Below are positions 1 through 7,636 of a DNA stretch of 12,366 bases, piece by piece; position 1 is the first letter of the stretch; each line of letters begins with the position of its first letter. Source of the DNA: an uncultured Roseburia sp. (GTDB lineage Bacteria > Bacillota > Clostridia > Lachnospirales > Lachnospiraceae); assembly GCA_934307185.1 (NCBI GenBank), contig CAKRCJ010000037.1, forward strand, positions 1-12,366, written 5' to 3'. The translations under genes were made by a program, and so were the position numbers. The notes beneath the pieces are model-generated. The model made no database searches. It saw only the letters and a program-made list of their open reading frames with translations, and was not told where the DNA came from.

Positions 1-682
1 CTCAATATCCGGCATGACATCACAGGATACGAAAGAAGTCTGTCTTTTTCCTGCCGCATTAAATGGGGAAATACGTACCAGACGGTGAACCCCTTTTTCT
101 GATTTCAGATAGCCATAGGCATTTTCCCCATTAATCTGGAAGGTAATGGACTTAATTCCTGCCTCATCACCATCTAAGGAGTCTAATACTTCTAACTCAA
201 AACCTTTGGAATCTGCCCACTTGGAATACATGCGGAACAGCATCTGCGCCCAGTCACACGACTCAGTTCCTCCTGCCCCTGCATGGAGTGACAAAATCGC
301 ATTGTCTGCATCATATTCCCCGGAAAGCATTGTCTTTATTCGTATGCTCTCATAGGTCTCGGTGAACTCACCAAGCATTTCCTCTATCTCCGGGATTAAA
401 GAGGCATCGTTTTCCTCATATCCCATTTCAAGAAGCGTTTCTATATCTTCAAACTGCGCCTCAAGCTTATTGTAAGTTGCAACATCGTCCTTCAGACTTT
501 TTAATGTTTTCATTTTATTCTGGGAAACATCCGGGTCATTCCAGAAATTTCCATCTTCCATTTCCCGCTCTAATTCCTGGATTTTCTGCTCTTTATTTGC
601 CAGGTCAAAGTGAATCCCTCACTTCCTGCAGCGGTTCTCTGTATGAATTCAGAGTCACTTTAAATTGATCAAGTTCTACCAC
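1..682 (-). CDS. prfB: Peptide chain release factor 2 (partial, programmed +1 frameshift)
   Basis: RF2 recognises UGA and UAA stop codons in the ribosomal A site and triggers peptide release. The start is a GTG at 682-680, preceded by a GAGGTGAT ribosome binding site at 694-687. The first 25 codons end in CTT (610-608), followed by an in-frame TGA (607-605). Reading continues one base on, from GAC at 606-604, with no stop to the left edge. The shifted frame gives the RF2 helical N-terminal domain and then the SPF anticodon-mimic tripeptide at 69-61. That is residue 205 onward, the same number as in E. coli RF2. The GGQ catalytic loop and C-terminus lie beyond the window, so about 226 of roughly 370 residues are present. 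The gene follows the VanZ-like gene by 29 nt with no visible terminator, so it may be read from the upstream operon. Expression should be autoregulated by RF2 level through the frameshift. The identification is secure; the truncation is a window-edge effect. Confidence 0.96.
604..622 (-). promoter_or_regulatory. prfB programmed +1 frameshift site (CTT TGA C)
   Basis: On the minus strand codons 22-26 read AGG GAT TCA CTT TGA, followed by C, after a GTG codon. CTT-TGA-C is the conserved RF2 slippery sequence, in which peptidyl-tRNA-Leu slips +1 from CUU to UUU when RF2 is scarce. In E. coli and B. subtilis the stimulatory internal Shine-Dalgarno is AGGGGG, three bases before CTT. Here the second codon is GAT rather than GGG, so the purine run is only GTGAGGG and sits five bases from CTT. 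The slippery heptamer is intact, but the stimulator looks weaker or shifted. Confidence 0.93.
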
Positions 683-711
683 AGTATCACCTCTTTCATC
701 TGTTTTTAAAT

Positions 712-1212
712 TTATTGTAAATTAACCTTGTGCTTTTGGCAATGTTTTCGCACGACTTTTAAGATAAAATAAAGAATCAAAAGTCCAATTGCAGCACCCG
801 CCGTATCAACACAGACATCCCTTACTTCTGCCGAGCGCCCAAAAGAAAAACGCTGGTGAAACTCATCTGTACAGGCATATAACGCCGCTGTCAGCAAAGC
901 TGCCGCATAACGCGCCTTATCTTTTTTTAGTATGCCACGGTAAAACGCGAAAGAAAGCAGACCCAATATGGCATATTCGGTCATATGGGCTGCTTTTCTT
1001 ACTGGAAACTCTATCTTTTTTGCAGTAGCTTCCTTTTTCTGTTCTGTCATATTCAGATTTAAAATCTGATTGGTGTCCTCTACAATCTTATCACAGACAT
1101 TTCCACTCATTTTACCGGATTGCTCTGCCGGCTGGCTGGAAAACAGAAAAATAACTGCCATCCAGAGAACAACCAGCGTTCCTGTTATTGCCCGATAAAG
1201 TGTTATCTTCAT
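712..1212 (-). CDS. VanZ-like family membrane protein
   Basis: This is a 166-residue membrane protein of the VanZ-like family, named after the teicoplanin-resistance accessory protein VanZ. The biochemical role of the family is not established. An N-terminal hydrophobic segment (about 8-25) runs into the FSSQP motif (24-28). After a polar loop comes an RKAAH motif (72-76) leading into a helix, then TDEFHQRF (115-122), GR (125-126) and a DVCVD segment (132-136) leading into the last membrane helix (about 137-155). These conserved charged residues within membrane segments are the family signature. The C-terminus is basic. Its ATG overlaps the stop of the upstream S41 protease by 4 nt (ATGA), which indicates translational coupling, and prfB follows by 29 nt. 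Glycopeptide resistance should not be inferred: no van operon genes are nearby and chromosomal VanZ-like genes are common in Clostridia. Confidence 0.85.
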   Translation of the reverse strand: MKITLYRAITGTLVVLWMAVIFLFSSQPAEQSGKMSGNVCDKIVEDTNQILNLNMTEQKKEATAKKIEFPVRKAAHMTEYAILGLLSFAFYRGILKKDKARYAAALLTAALYACTDEFHQRFSFGRSAEVRDVCVDTAGAAIGLLILYFILKVVRKHCQKHKVNLQ

Positions 1213-2513
1213 TCGTTTGTTTCTCCTGATTTTTCTTTCAATACTTCAATTGCCTTTAGAATTTGGTTATCGTTTGCCTCGTCGTAGGAGGTTGCCTCTT
1301 TATCGAGATATTCATATTCCAATTCAATGTCCGGTTCAATTCCAACACCATGGATATAATTACCGTTTGGTGTAAAATATTTGGCAGTGGTCAATTTTAC
1401 TGCATCTCCGTCCTCTAATGGGAAAATGGTCTGTACAATACCTTTTCCAAAAGTGGTTGTTCCGATTAATGTACCATAATTATAATCTTTGATTGCACCT
1501 GCTAATATCTCTGCGGCACTCGCACTGTCTCCATTAATAAGAACTGCCATCGGATAATCTAAATACGTATCTCCGCTTGAAGTATAATCCTGTCTGTTTC
1601 CGTTCTTGTCTTCCGTATAAACAACCGTTCCTTCCGGTAAAATATCGTCTAAAATTTTTACAACCGATGTAACCATTCCGCCCGGATTGTATCTTACATC
1701 AATAATAAGCGCACTCATTCCCTGATTCTGCAAATCGCTTATCGCTTCCTCAAACTGTGTTGCAGTCTTTGTTTCAAAAGAATCGATATGCACATAACCG
1801 ATATTACTCTCTAACATCTTGTGTGAAACACTTGGAAGTGTAATATCCTGACGTTCTACATCAAAAGAAAGATATTCGTTTGTAGACGGACGGTAAACCT
1901 CTAAGTGAACTGTTGTTCCCTTTTCACCGCGGATTAATTTCACAAGCTCCGATACTTCCATAGAAGTTGCATCGGTGTCTTCAACGGAAATAATCACATC
2001 GTCTTTTAATAAACCTGCAGTATCTGACGGTGTTCCCTCATATATTTTATTGATTGTCACCACCATCGTATCTTTATCCTGGCTTAACCCTGCTCCAATT
2101 CCGTAATACTGACCAGTCGTGGAAACCTGTGATGCCTGATAATCCTCCGCATTGTAATAGACCGAATATTTATCCCCAAGTCCCTCTAAAAGCCCCTCAT
2201 ACAATCCGTCCTGAAGTGCTGTGTCATCCATTTCATCATAATAATACAAATTCATGTATGCGGTCAGCTCGTTAATTTTGCTTACAACTTTTGAATTTAA
2301 GACAGAATTTCCGGTAGATGCACTGCCTTCTTTTCCAGTAATTAAAATCTGTGAATTTGTTGCCAGACATGCAATATTAATACCGGTCCATCCAATAATC
2401 AAAGTTGCAATTACTCCGATTGCAATTCCTTTTAGCATTCCTCCCTTTTTATTTTTGGAAGGAGCTGTTATTTCTTTTTCATTCTCATTCATTTCGAAAT
2501 TCTGTTGTTCCAT
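1209..2513 (-). CDS. S41 family C-terminal processing peptidase (CtpA/CtpB-like)
   Basis: This is a 434-residue membrane-anchored serine protease. A short cytoplasmic N-terminus precedes one transmembrane segment (about 27-50), so the enzyme should face the outside. A PDZ domain follows (about 137-210), then the S41 catalytic core. The Ser-Lys dyad is visible as Ser332 in the segment GDSASAAEI and Lys357 in FGKGIVQ, with Gln361 nearby. The 25-residue Ser-Lys spacing equals that of E. coli Prc and B. subtilis CtpB. Such enzymes trim C-termini of secreted or membrane proteins; CtpB acts in sporulation signalling, but the substrate here is unknown. The start is supported by an AAAGGA ribosome binding site 6-7 nt upstream. 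It lies 112 nt downstream of the M23 hydrolase gene, with a hairpin terminator in the gap, and overlaps the next gene by 4 nt. The ftsE-ftsX-hydrolase-ctp order resembles the Firmicutes ftsEX region. Confidence 0.93.
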   Translation of the reverse strand: MEQQNFEMNENEKEITAPSKNKKGGMLKGIAIGVIATLIIGWTGINIACLATNSQILITGKEGSASTGNSVLNSKVVSKINELTAYMNLYYYDEMDDTALQDGLYEGLLEGLGDKYSVYYNAEDYQASQVSTTGQYYGIGAGLSQDKDTMVVTINKIYEGTPSDTAGLLKDDVIISVEDTDATSMEVSELVKLIRGEKGTTVHLEVYRPSTNEYLSFDVERQDITLPSVSHKMLESNIGYVHIDSFETKTATQFEEAISDLQNQGMSALIIDVRYNPGGMVTSVVKILDDILPEGTVVYTEDKNGNRQDYTSSGDTYLDYPMAVLINGDSASAAEILAGAIKDYNYGTLIGTTTFGKGIVQTIFPLEDGDAVKLTTAKYFTPNGNYIHGVGIEPDIELEYEYLDKEATSYDEANDNQILKAIEVLKEKSGETNE

Positions 2514-2538
2514 ATAATTCCTTTCTAGTAAACATATG

Positions 2539-2568
2539 CAAAAATTCCCTGTCTAAGACAGGGAATTC
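2539..2568 (-). terminator. Intrinsic terminator or attenuator between M23 hydrolase and S41 protease genes
   Basis: Two perfect 12-base arms, AATTCCCTGTCT (2543-2554) and AGACAGGGAATT (2556-2567), flank one central base. On the minus strand the hairpin is followed by TTTTTGC, giving the stem-plus-U-tract layout of a Rho-independent terminator. It lies about 60 nt after the M23 stop and 30 nt before the S41 start. There is no convincing promoter between it and the S41 gene, so some readthrough is likely needed and it may set relative operon levels. The symmetry would also allow a terminator on the other strand, but no plus-strand gene ends here. Confidence 0.75.
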
Positions 2569-2625
2569 ATACACTTTATCATTTTTATACGCTACTGCAA
2601 AGTCATCTTCTTCCCAGAAAATCAA

Positions 2626-3861
2626 TCAACCGCCTAAATAATTCCATGGGCTGACATAACTTCCGTTTAATGATACACCAAAATGTAAATGATTTCCAGT
2701 AGAAATGCCCGTACTACCTACGTAGGCAATTGTCTGTCCGGCTGAAACAGTCGTTCCCACAGAAACTGCAAGTGAAGAACAATGCATATATACCGTATAT
2801 AGTCCGCCGCCATGGTCAATCATTACATAATTACCGGCAGAACTGCTGTAATTTGCCGCTTTTACTGTTCCGTCTGCTGCCGCAACAATTGAAGCACCAT
2901 ACGCTGCACCAATATCAATTCCTTTATGATTAGTTGATGCACCTGAGGTTGGGGAGGTTCTTGGGCCATACTGGCTCGTAACTCTTGTACTGCTCGGACA
3001 AGGCCAGGTAAATGCACCTCCGGTATACGGATTATCTGCAACTGTCTGCCCTGCGGCAGCCGCCGCTGCTGCTGCCGCAGCTTTCTCCGCCTCAATCCTT
3101 TTAATCTCTGTAATCAATTCCTCCTGTGCCTGGATTTCCGCTTCAAAATACTTTGCCTCCGTCTGGGCATCAGAAATATTTTCTGTAATACCAGCTAACT
3201 CTGTTTCTTTCTGTTTCATCAGCGCTGCTACGGATTTTTTCTGTTCCTCCACACTCGCCTTCATTGTCTCAAGGTCTGCATAATCCTGCTCTAACTGCGC
3301 TTTTGCATTTGTAATATACTCGACCGTTTCCTCGAATTCGGTAAGCTTTGCCCTGTCATATTTCTGTATCTGTGAAATGTACTCCGCCGTATTTAAGAAT
3401 TCTGCCACACTCCCTGCACTTAAAAGCTGCTCTAAATAGGTAGTCTGACTATTTTCATACATATAGCGGATACGAACCTTCATATCCTCATACTGCTTTT
3501 GCTCTTCTTCCTGCGCCTGTGCAAGCCTTGTTTCTGCATCAGCAATCTCTGCGCTTTTCTCTGTCAGCTGACCTTCAAGATTTGTAATCTGCGCAGAAAT
3601 ATCAATCAGCTGTGAGTTAAGTTCCTCGACTTTTTCTTCCACATCACCTTTGGAATCCTTTAAATCATTAATAAGATTTTTTGCTTCCTTCAGACGTTTT
3701 TCGAGTTCTTTTTTTTCCTGCTGGGCTTCCTTTAATGAAGTGGATTCTGCACTGCTCTTACTGCTGCTTTTACTGCTTTTTGCCTCCACCGTCAGTCCGG
3801 TTGCCATCGTGAGAACAAGTACCACCGCTAATATACGGTGTAAAATGGTTCTTTTCTTCAT
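2626..3861 (-). CDS. Secreted coiled-coil M23 metallopeptidase (EnvC-like murein hydrolase)
   Basis: This is a 411-residue exported peptidoglycan hydrolase. A signal peptide (about 1-27: basic start, hydrophobic core, VEA-K cleavage region) and a Ser/Lys-rich stretch precede two long coiled-coil segments (about 43-125 and 170-262). A run of about ten alanines (261-270) links to a C-terminal LytM/M23 domain (about 285-411). Zinc ligands are visible as His312 and Asp316 (NHKGID) and His393 of HLH (391-393), with His360 and His391 at the usual catalytic positions. Relative spacing matches S. aureus LytM closely, so the domain should be active, probably as a glycyl- or peptide-crosslink endopeptidase. 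The coiled coil plus the location 4 nt after ftsX argue that it is the FtsEX-controlled hydrolase, as EnvC and CwlO/PcsB are in other bacteria. The ribosome binding site is weak (GAAAG about 12 nt upstream), so translation is probably coupled to ftsX. Confidence 0.92.
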   Translation of the reverse strand: MKKRTILHRILAVVLVLTMATGLTVEAKSSKSSSKSSAESTSLKEAQQEKKELEKRLKEAKNLINDLKDSKGDVEEKVEELNSQLIDISAQITNLEGQLTEKSAEIADAETRLAQAQEEEQKQYEDMKVRIRYMYENSQTTYLEQLLSAGSVAEFLNTAEYISQIQKYDRAKLTEFEETVEYITNAKAQLEQDYADLETMKASVEEQKKSVAALMKQKETELAGITENISDAQTEAKYFEAEIQAQEELITEIKRIEAEKAAAAAAAAAAGQTVADNPYTGGAFTWPCPSSTRVTSQYGPRTSPTSGASTNHKGIDIGAAYGASIVAAADGTVKAANYSSSAGNYVMIDHGGGLYTVYMHCSSLAVSVGTTVSAGQTIAYVGSTGISTGNHLHFGVSLNGSYVSPWNYLGG

Positions 3862-3865
3862 ATAT

Positions 3866-4774
3866 TTATACTTTCAAGTGCTTTCTAATTGTGATGCGGC
3901 TTCCGATAAAACCGATGCCGACACCGAGTATCAATGCGACCGGAACAAGAGTCTGGAATAATTCATCTGCCGGAAGAAACTTCATCATATTACTGATAAA
4001 GTTAAACTTTTGCCCGATATATTCGATAATTTTTCCATAAAGTAAATACAAAATTCCAAGTGGGATTGCCGCACCAATCAGGCCGATTACAATACCTTCT
4101 ACTACAAACGGTGCGCGTACAAAATAATCCGTTGCCCCGATTAGCTTCATAATTCCAATTTCTTCCCTGCGGACAGAAATTCCCACAGTAATTGTATTGC
4201 TAATCAAAAAGACCGCCACTCCAAGCAATATTATAATAATTCCTGCTGAAATGTATCCAATTAATTTATTAAAATCGGTTAACGTATTTGCAACCATCTC
4301 TGACTGCTTTACTTCCCTTATTCCATCCACAGACTGTAAGTATGTAACAAGCGTCTCCTGCATGGAAATATCATTCATATAAATTGCATAGCTCGCTGAA
4401 TTTGCTAACGGGTTATCTCCGGCAAAGCTCGCTGCTGCGGCTTCATTTCCTTTAAAATATTTTTCTTTATAGTTCTCCCACGCTTCGTCGGCAGAAATAT
4501 AATCGTATCTTGAAACCTCTGCTCTTGCCTGAATGAGTTTTCCAATCTCTTCAATCCTTTCGTCTGAAATACCCTCATCAAAAAATACGGTAACTGCCAC
4601 TCCGGACTCTGCATCCTTTACCATTGACTGAAAATTTGTGACGATGATATAAAACAGACCAAAGAGGAAAATGCATGCTGTCATTGTTGCAATAGACGCA
4701 AGGGAAAACATCTTATTCTTCCAGATATTTTTCAGTCCCTGTTTAATTGTATAAAAAAATGTACTAATTCTCAT
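3866..4774 (-). CDS. ftsX: Cell-division ABC transporter permease FtsX
   Basis: FtsX is the membrane half of the FtsEX complex, which uses ATP hydrolysis to switch on extracellular peptidoglycan hydrolases during division or elongation. The 302-residue protein has a cytoplasmic N-terminus, a first membrane helix (about 24-46), a large extracellular loop (about 50-170) that would contact the hydrolase, and three further helices (about 173-197, 223-248, 274-296). The cytoplasmic segment RREEIGIMKLIGAT (about 202-215) is the characteristic FtsX/MacB coupling region. I chose ATG at 4774 because GAGGGTGG lies 8 nt upstream and the protein then begins MRISTFFY, typical of the family. An upstream in-frame ATG at 4798 would add eight residues. 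The start lies inside the end of ftsE (11-nt overlap), which indicates translational coupling and balanced subunit synthesis. Confidence 0.95.
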   Translation of the reverse strand: MRISTFFYTIKQGLKNIWKNKMFSLASIATMTACIFLFGLFYIIVTNFQSMVKDAESGVAVTVFFDEGISDERIEEIGKLIQARAEVSRYDYISADEAWENYKEKYFKGNEAAAASFAGDNPLANSASYAIYMNDISMQETLVTYLQSVDGIREVKQSEMVANTLTDFNKLIGYISAGIIIILLGVAVFLISNTITVGISVRREEIGIMKLIGATDYFVRAPFVVEGIVIGLIGAAIPLGILYLLYGKIIEYIGQKFNFISNMMKFLPADELFQTLVPVALILGVGIGFIGSRITIRKHLKV

Positions 4775-5447
4775 CGTTATAACCACCCTCACTGTCATCT
4801 ACGACAGAGCCTTTCTTCATAGTGATTACACGCTTATTCATAGATTTTACAATCTCAAGATTATGTGTTACGACAACTACCGTTGTTCCGCGGCTGTTAA
4901 TTTCTTCTAACAGCTTCATGATTTCCCATGCATTATTGCTGTCCAGGTTACCGGTCGGCTCGTCCGCCAACAATATTTTCGGCTCGTTGATTAACGCCCT
5001 TGCGATGGCAACACGCTGCTGCTCTCCACCGGATAACTGTCTCGGATAAGAACGATACTTTGCCGCAAGACCTACCATGGACAATATCGCCGGAACATTT
5101 TTTCGGATGTTGCGGTTCGATTCACCGATTACCTTTTGGGCAAATGCTACATTGTCATAAATATTTCTGTCCTTTAACAATCGGAAATCCTGAAATACAA
5201 CACCGATATTGCGGCGGAATTTCGGGATTTGCCTTCTTCTGATTTTATTTAATTTTTTATCATTAATCGTGATTGTACCTTCTGTTGGCTCCAGTTCTTT
5301 CAGCAAAAGCTTAATAAACGTAGACTTTCCCGAACCACTGTCACCAACAATAAATACAAATTCACCTTCCTCAATGTCAAGGCTTACATCATTCAGTGCA
5401 GGAATTCCTGCCGAATATGACTTGCTGACATGTTCCAACTTAATCAT
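4764..5447 (-). CDS. ftsE: Cell-division ABC transporter ATP-binding protein FtsE
   Basis: FtsE is the cytoplasmic ATPase of FtsEX. The 227-residue protein has a complete nucleotide-binding domain: Walker A GDSGSGKS (35-42), Q-loop Gln86, signature LSGGEQQR (138-145), Walker B ILLADE with catalytic Glu163, D-loop around 169, and switch His195 in VVTHN. Length is that of standard FtsE (220-230). The ATG is preceded by a perfect AGGAGG with 5-nt spacing. The gene starts 16 nt after the stop of the CdaR-like regulator and overlaps ftsX. It should pair with that ftsX and, through it, drive the coiled-coil M23 hydrolase encoded next. LolD/MacB-type ATPases share these motifs, but the adjacent ftsX decides the assignment. 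Confidence 0.96.
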   Translation of the reverse strand: MIKLEHVSKSYSAGIPALNDVSLDIEEGEFVFIVGDSGSGKSTFIKLLLKELEPTEGTITINDKKLNKIRRRQIPKFRRNIGVVFQDFRLLKDRNIYDNVAFAQKVIGESNRNIRKNVPAILSMVGLAAKYRSYPRQLSGGEQQRVAIARALINEPKILLADEPTGNLDSNNAWEIMKLLEEINSRGTTVVVVTHNLEIVKSMNKRVITMKKGSVVDDSEGGYNDEN

Positions 5448-5463
5448 TGCTTCCTCCTAAAAC

Positions 5464-6552
5464 CTAGTAATCCAATGACTCCATATACTTCATATACTTT
5501 ACAACCATAAGTGCAATCTTAAACGTGATTGCATCTTCAAATACACGCAGATCAAGCCCTGTATACTTCTGAAGTTTGTCCAACCGGTAAACAAGCGTGT
5601 TTCTGTGGATATACAACTGTCGGGATGTTTCAGAAACATTCAGACTATTCTCAAAAAACTTATTAATTGTTGTCAGAGTCTCCTCGTCAAAATCATCCGG
5701 TGACTTTCCATCAAAAATCTCTTTGATAAACATCTTGCAAAGTGGAATAGGAAGCTGATATATCAGTCGTCCGATTCCTAATGTAGAGTATGCGATTACA
5801 TCCTTCTCTTCAAAGAAAATCTTTCCTACATCCAAAGCCATTCTTGCTTCTTTGTAAGAACGTGATACTTCCTTAATCTCATTTACAATTGTTCCATATG
5901 CTACATGTACATCATTCTGTGCATCAGAGCGGAATAAATTCACAATAACCTCTGCTGTCTTATTCAGTTCATCGTAGCCTTCATTATCTGCCACTTCTTT
6001 TACGACAATTATATTCTTCTCGTCTACTGCAGTGACAAAATCTTTGGACTTTCCGCCAAAAATTCCACGTATCTTTTCCAGTTCGTTGCCGTCTTTCTCA
6101 CGGTTTGTCTCAACGATAAATACAACTCGGCGTACTTCTGTATCAATGTGAAGCTTTTTCGCCCTGTTATAAATATCAACCAGAAGAAGGTTGTCCAACA
6201 ACAGATTTTTAATAAAGTTATCTTTATCAAATCTCTCTTTATATGCTACCAGAAGATTCTGTATTTGGAAACTGGCAATTTTACCCACCATATAAACATC
6301 ATCACTGTCACCGTTTGCCAGCAGAATATATTCTAACTGATGCTCATCAAATACCTTGAAAAACTGGTATCCATTCACCACCTGGCTGTCTGCCGGTGAC
6401 TCTACGAATGCCTGAGCCGGTTCTATATATTTTTCTGCTTCAGGAAATGTGGCTGCCAAAATCTTTCCCTCTACGTCAATAATACATAAATCAATTCTGG
6501 TTATTCCCTTCAATCCATCAATTGTGTTCTGAAGTATCTGATTCGATATCAT
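5464..6552 (-). CDS. CdaR/PucR-family transcriptional regulator
   Basis: This is a 362-residue regulator. The N-terminal part (about 1-105) resembles the sugar-diacid-recognition domain of CdaR (ITRIDLCIIDVEGKILAAT). The middle (about 110-250) fits the GGDEF-like domain seen in this family. The C-terminus (about 305-352) is the PucR-type helix-turn-helix, with the segments SETSRQLYIHRNTLVYRL and DLRVFEDAITFKIALMV. Known members activate purine, sugar-diacid or amino-acid catabolic genes. No catabolic gene is adjacent here. Instead the gene is 16 nt upstream of ftsE on the same strand, so it may be co-transcribed with the division genes. The ATG has an AAGGAG ribosome binding site 9 nt upstream. 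Upstream, 6553-6654 shows no convincing promoter. The ligand is unknown. Confidence 0.9.
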   Translation of the reverse strand: MISNQILQNTIDGLKGITRIDLCIIDVEGKILAATFPEAEKYIEPAQAFVESPADSQVVNGYQFFKVFDEHQLEYILLANGDSDDVYMVGKIASFQIQNLLVAYKERFDKDNFIKNLLLDNLLLVDIYNRAKKLHIDTEVRRVVFIVETNREKDGNELEKIRGIFGGKSKDFVTAVDEKNIIVVKEVADNEGYDELNKTAEVIVNLFRSDAQNDVHVAYGTIVNEIKEVSRSYKEARMALDVGKIFFEEKDVIAYSTLGIGRLIYQLPIPLCKMFIKEIFDGKSPDDFDEETLTTINKFFENSLNVSETSRQLYIHRNTLVYRLDKLQKYTGLDLRVFEDAITFKIALMVVKYMKYMESLDY

Positions 6553-6654
6553 AAGCTATGCTCCTTCTCTGGTTCGATTCTGTTCAACTTTCACAAAAAA
6601 ATTCACACTTTTATCCCTCAATAAAAATACCTAGGTTACATTTTAATGCAAAAC

Positions 6655-6700
6655 TGCAAAAAAAGAAAGAGGAAATACACATTTTTTTATGCATTTCCTC
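6655..6700 (-). terminator. Rho-independent terminator of the wecB-like/yitT-like operon
   Basis: On the minus strand GAGGAAATGCATA (6700-6688) and TGTGTATTTCCTC (6681-6669) can form a 13-pair stem including two G-U pairs, with a six-A loop. TTTC and seven Ts follow. The G-U pairs form only in the minus-strand RNA, which fixes the direction. It lies about 50 nt past the stop of the YitT-family gene and separates that operon from the CdaR-ftsEX run. Confidence 0.85.
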
Positions 6701-6752
6701 AAGTTTCCTATTCTTTTTCCTTATTTCAGCAGTATGCATTGTTCACAAAAAT

Positions 6753-7631
6753 TTAATTTTTATTGTACTCTAAAAATCCTTCTCCCAAAACTTCCCTGAC
6801 ATCGGACACGATAACAAATGCATCCGCATCAATGCCTGCAACAATCTCTTTTAATTCTACAATCTGTTTTTTGGAAACTACGCAGTATAGCACACATTTA
6901 TCATCTCCGGAATACATTCCTTTTGCATACAATCCGGTAATTCCACGGTCAAGCTCCTGCAAAATCCGTTTTGCTACTTCCTCATACCTGTCTGTAATAA
7001 TGAATGCTGATTTCGAATACTTAAAGCCTTCCATCAGTCCATCTGAAACCTTTGTCGTGACAAAAATTGCCACAATCGCATACATTCCAACTTTGATACC
7101 AAAAAGGTACAGGCCCAATAATACAATCAGTCCATCTAAAATCTGCATAATCTGTACGACGGAATAATGTTTGATAAAATGCTGGATTAAAACAGCCACC
7201 ATCTCTGTTCCACCTGTGGTAGAACGTGCCATAAGTATAAGTCCCATTCCTGCCCCACCGATGCAGCCGCCAAAGATTGCTGCAAGGAAATAATCCTGCT
7301 GTGTCAGGTCAATTGCGGGAATTACATAAATCCATGCAGAAAGTAACATTGTTCCGACAAAAGTTCTCCAGATAAATCTTTTCCCTTTCAGCTTCAGTGC
7401 AATCAGAAACAGCGGAATATTTAACGCAATGTTGGTAAACCACAGCGGAATACCACCATCAATCATTCCACCTGTTATTTCTTTTAAAATAATTGCTAAT
7501 CCGGTAAATCCTCCCGTAACAAGACCAATCGGGTCATACAGACATTGAATAGACGCTGCAAGCAATCCTGTACCGATTAAAACCATAATATAATCTACTA
7601 CCACTGAACGTCTGTTATATAATTTCTGCAT
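6753..7631 (-). CDS. YitT family membrane protein (YitT-type membrane domain plus DUF2179)
   Basis: This is a 292-residue integral membrane protein. The N-terminal two-thirds contain five to six hydrophobic segments (about 11-32, 36-50, 62-80, 89-106, 113-134, 160-195) with the family motifs PIGLVTGGFTGLAI (34-47) and STTGGTEMVA (137-146). A soluble C-terminal DUF2179 domain follows (about 207-288; FIITDR, then RGITGLYAKGMYSG, ending in a VSDVREVLGEGF-like segment). Family function is not established; transport has been suggested but not shown. The ATG lies 5 nt after the stop of the WecB/TagA-like gene, so the two are co-translated from one message. A strong terminator lies downstream. Domain order and length match typical Firmicutes members, with no sign of damage. 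Confidence 0.92.
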   Translation of the reverse strand: MQKLYNRRSVVVDYIMVLIGTGLLAASIQCLYDPIGLVTGGFTGLAIILKEITGGMIDGGIPLWFTNIALNIPLFLIALKLKGKRFIWRTFVGTMLLSAWIYVIPAIDLTQQDYFLAAIFGGCIGGAGMGLILMARSTTGGTEMVAVLIQHFIKHYSVVQIMQILDGLIVLLGLYLFGIKVGMYAIVAIFVTTKVSDGLMEGFKYSKSAFIITDRYEEVAKRILQELDRGITGLYAKGMYSGDDKCVLYCVVSKKQIVELKEIVAGIDADAFVIVSDVREVLGEGFLEYNKN

Positions 7632-7636
7632 GTTAC

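Noticed and set aside
605..607. prfB as a pseudogene broken by an internal stop
   Set aside because: The stop is the conserved programmed frameshift site of RF2 at its standard codon position, and the shifted frame continues uninterrupted.
712..1212. Glycopeptide resistance gene
   Set aside because: VanZ-like proteins are common chromosomal genes in Firmicutes; no vanR/S/H/A/X neighbours are present.
2626..2628. Selenocysteine or readthrough at the M23 UGA
   Set aside because: The protein already ends at the usual end of an M23 domain, and the hairpin downstream is followed by a U-tract as in terminators and is about 60 nt away, not placed like a SECIS element.
6763..7167. 134-codon plus-strand frame opposite the YitT-family gene
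   Set aside because: The opposite strand carries a full-length family protein with recognisable motifs; this frame has none and no promoter or ribosome binding site.
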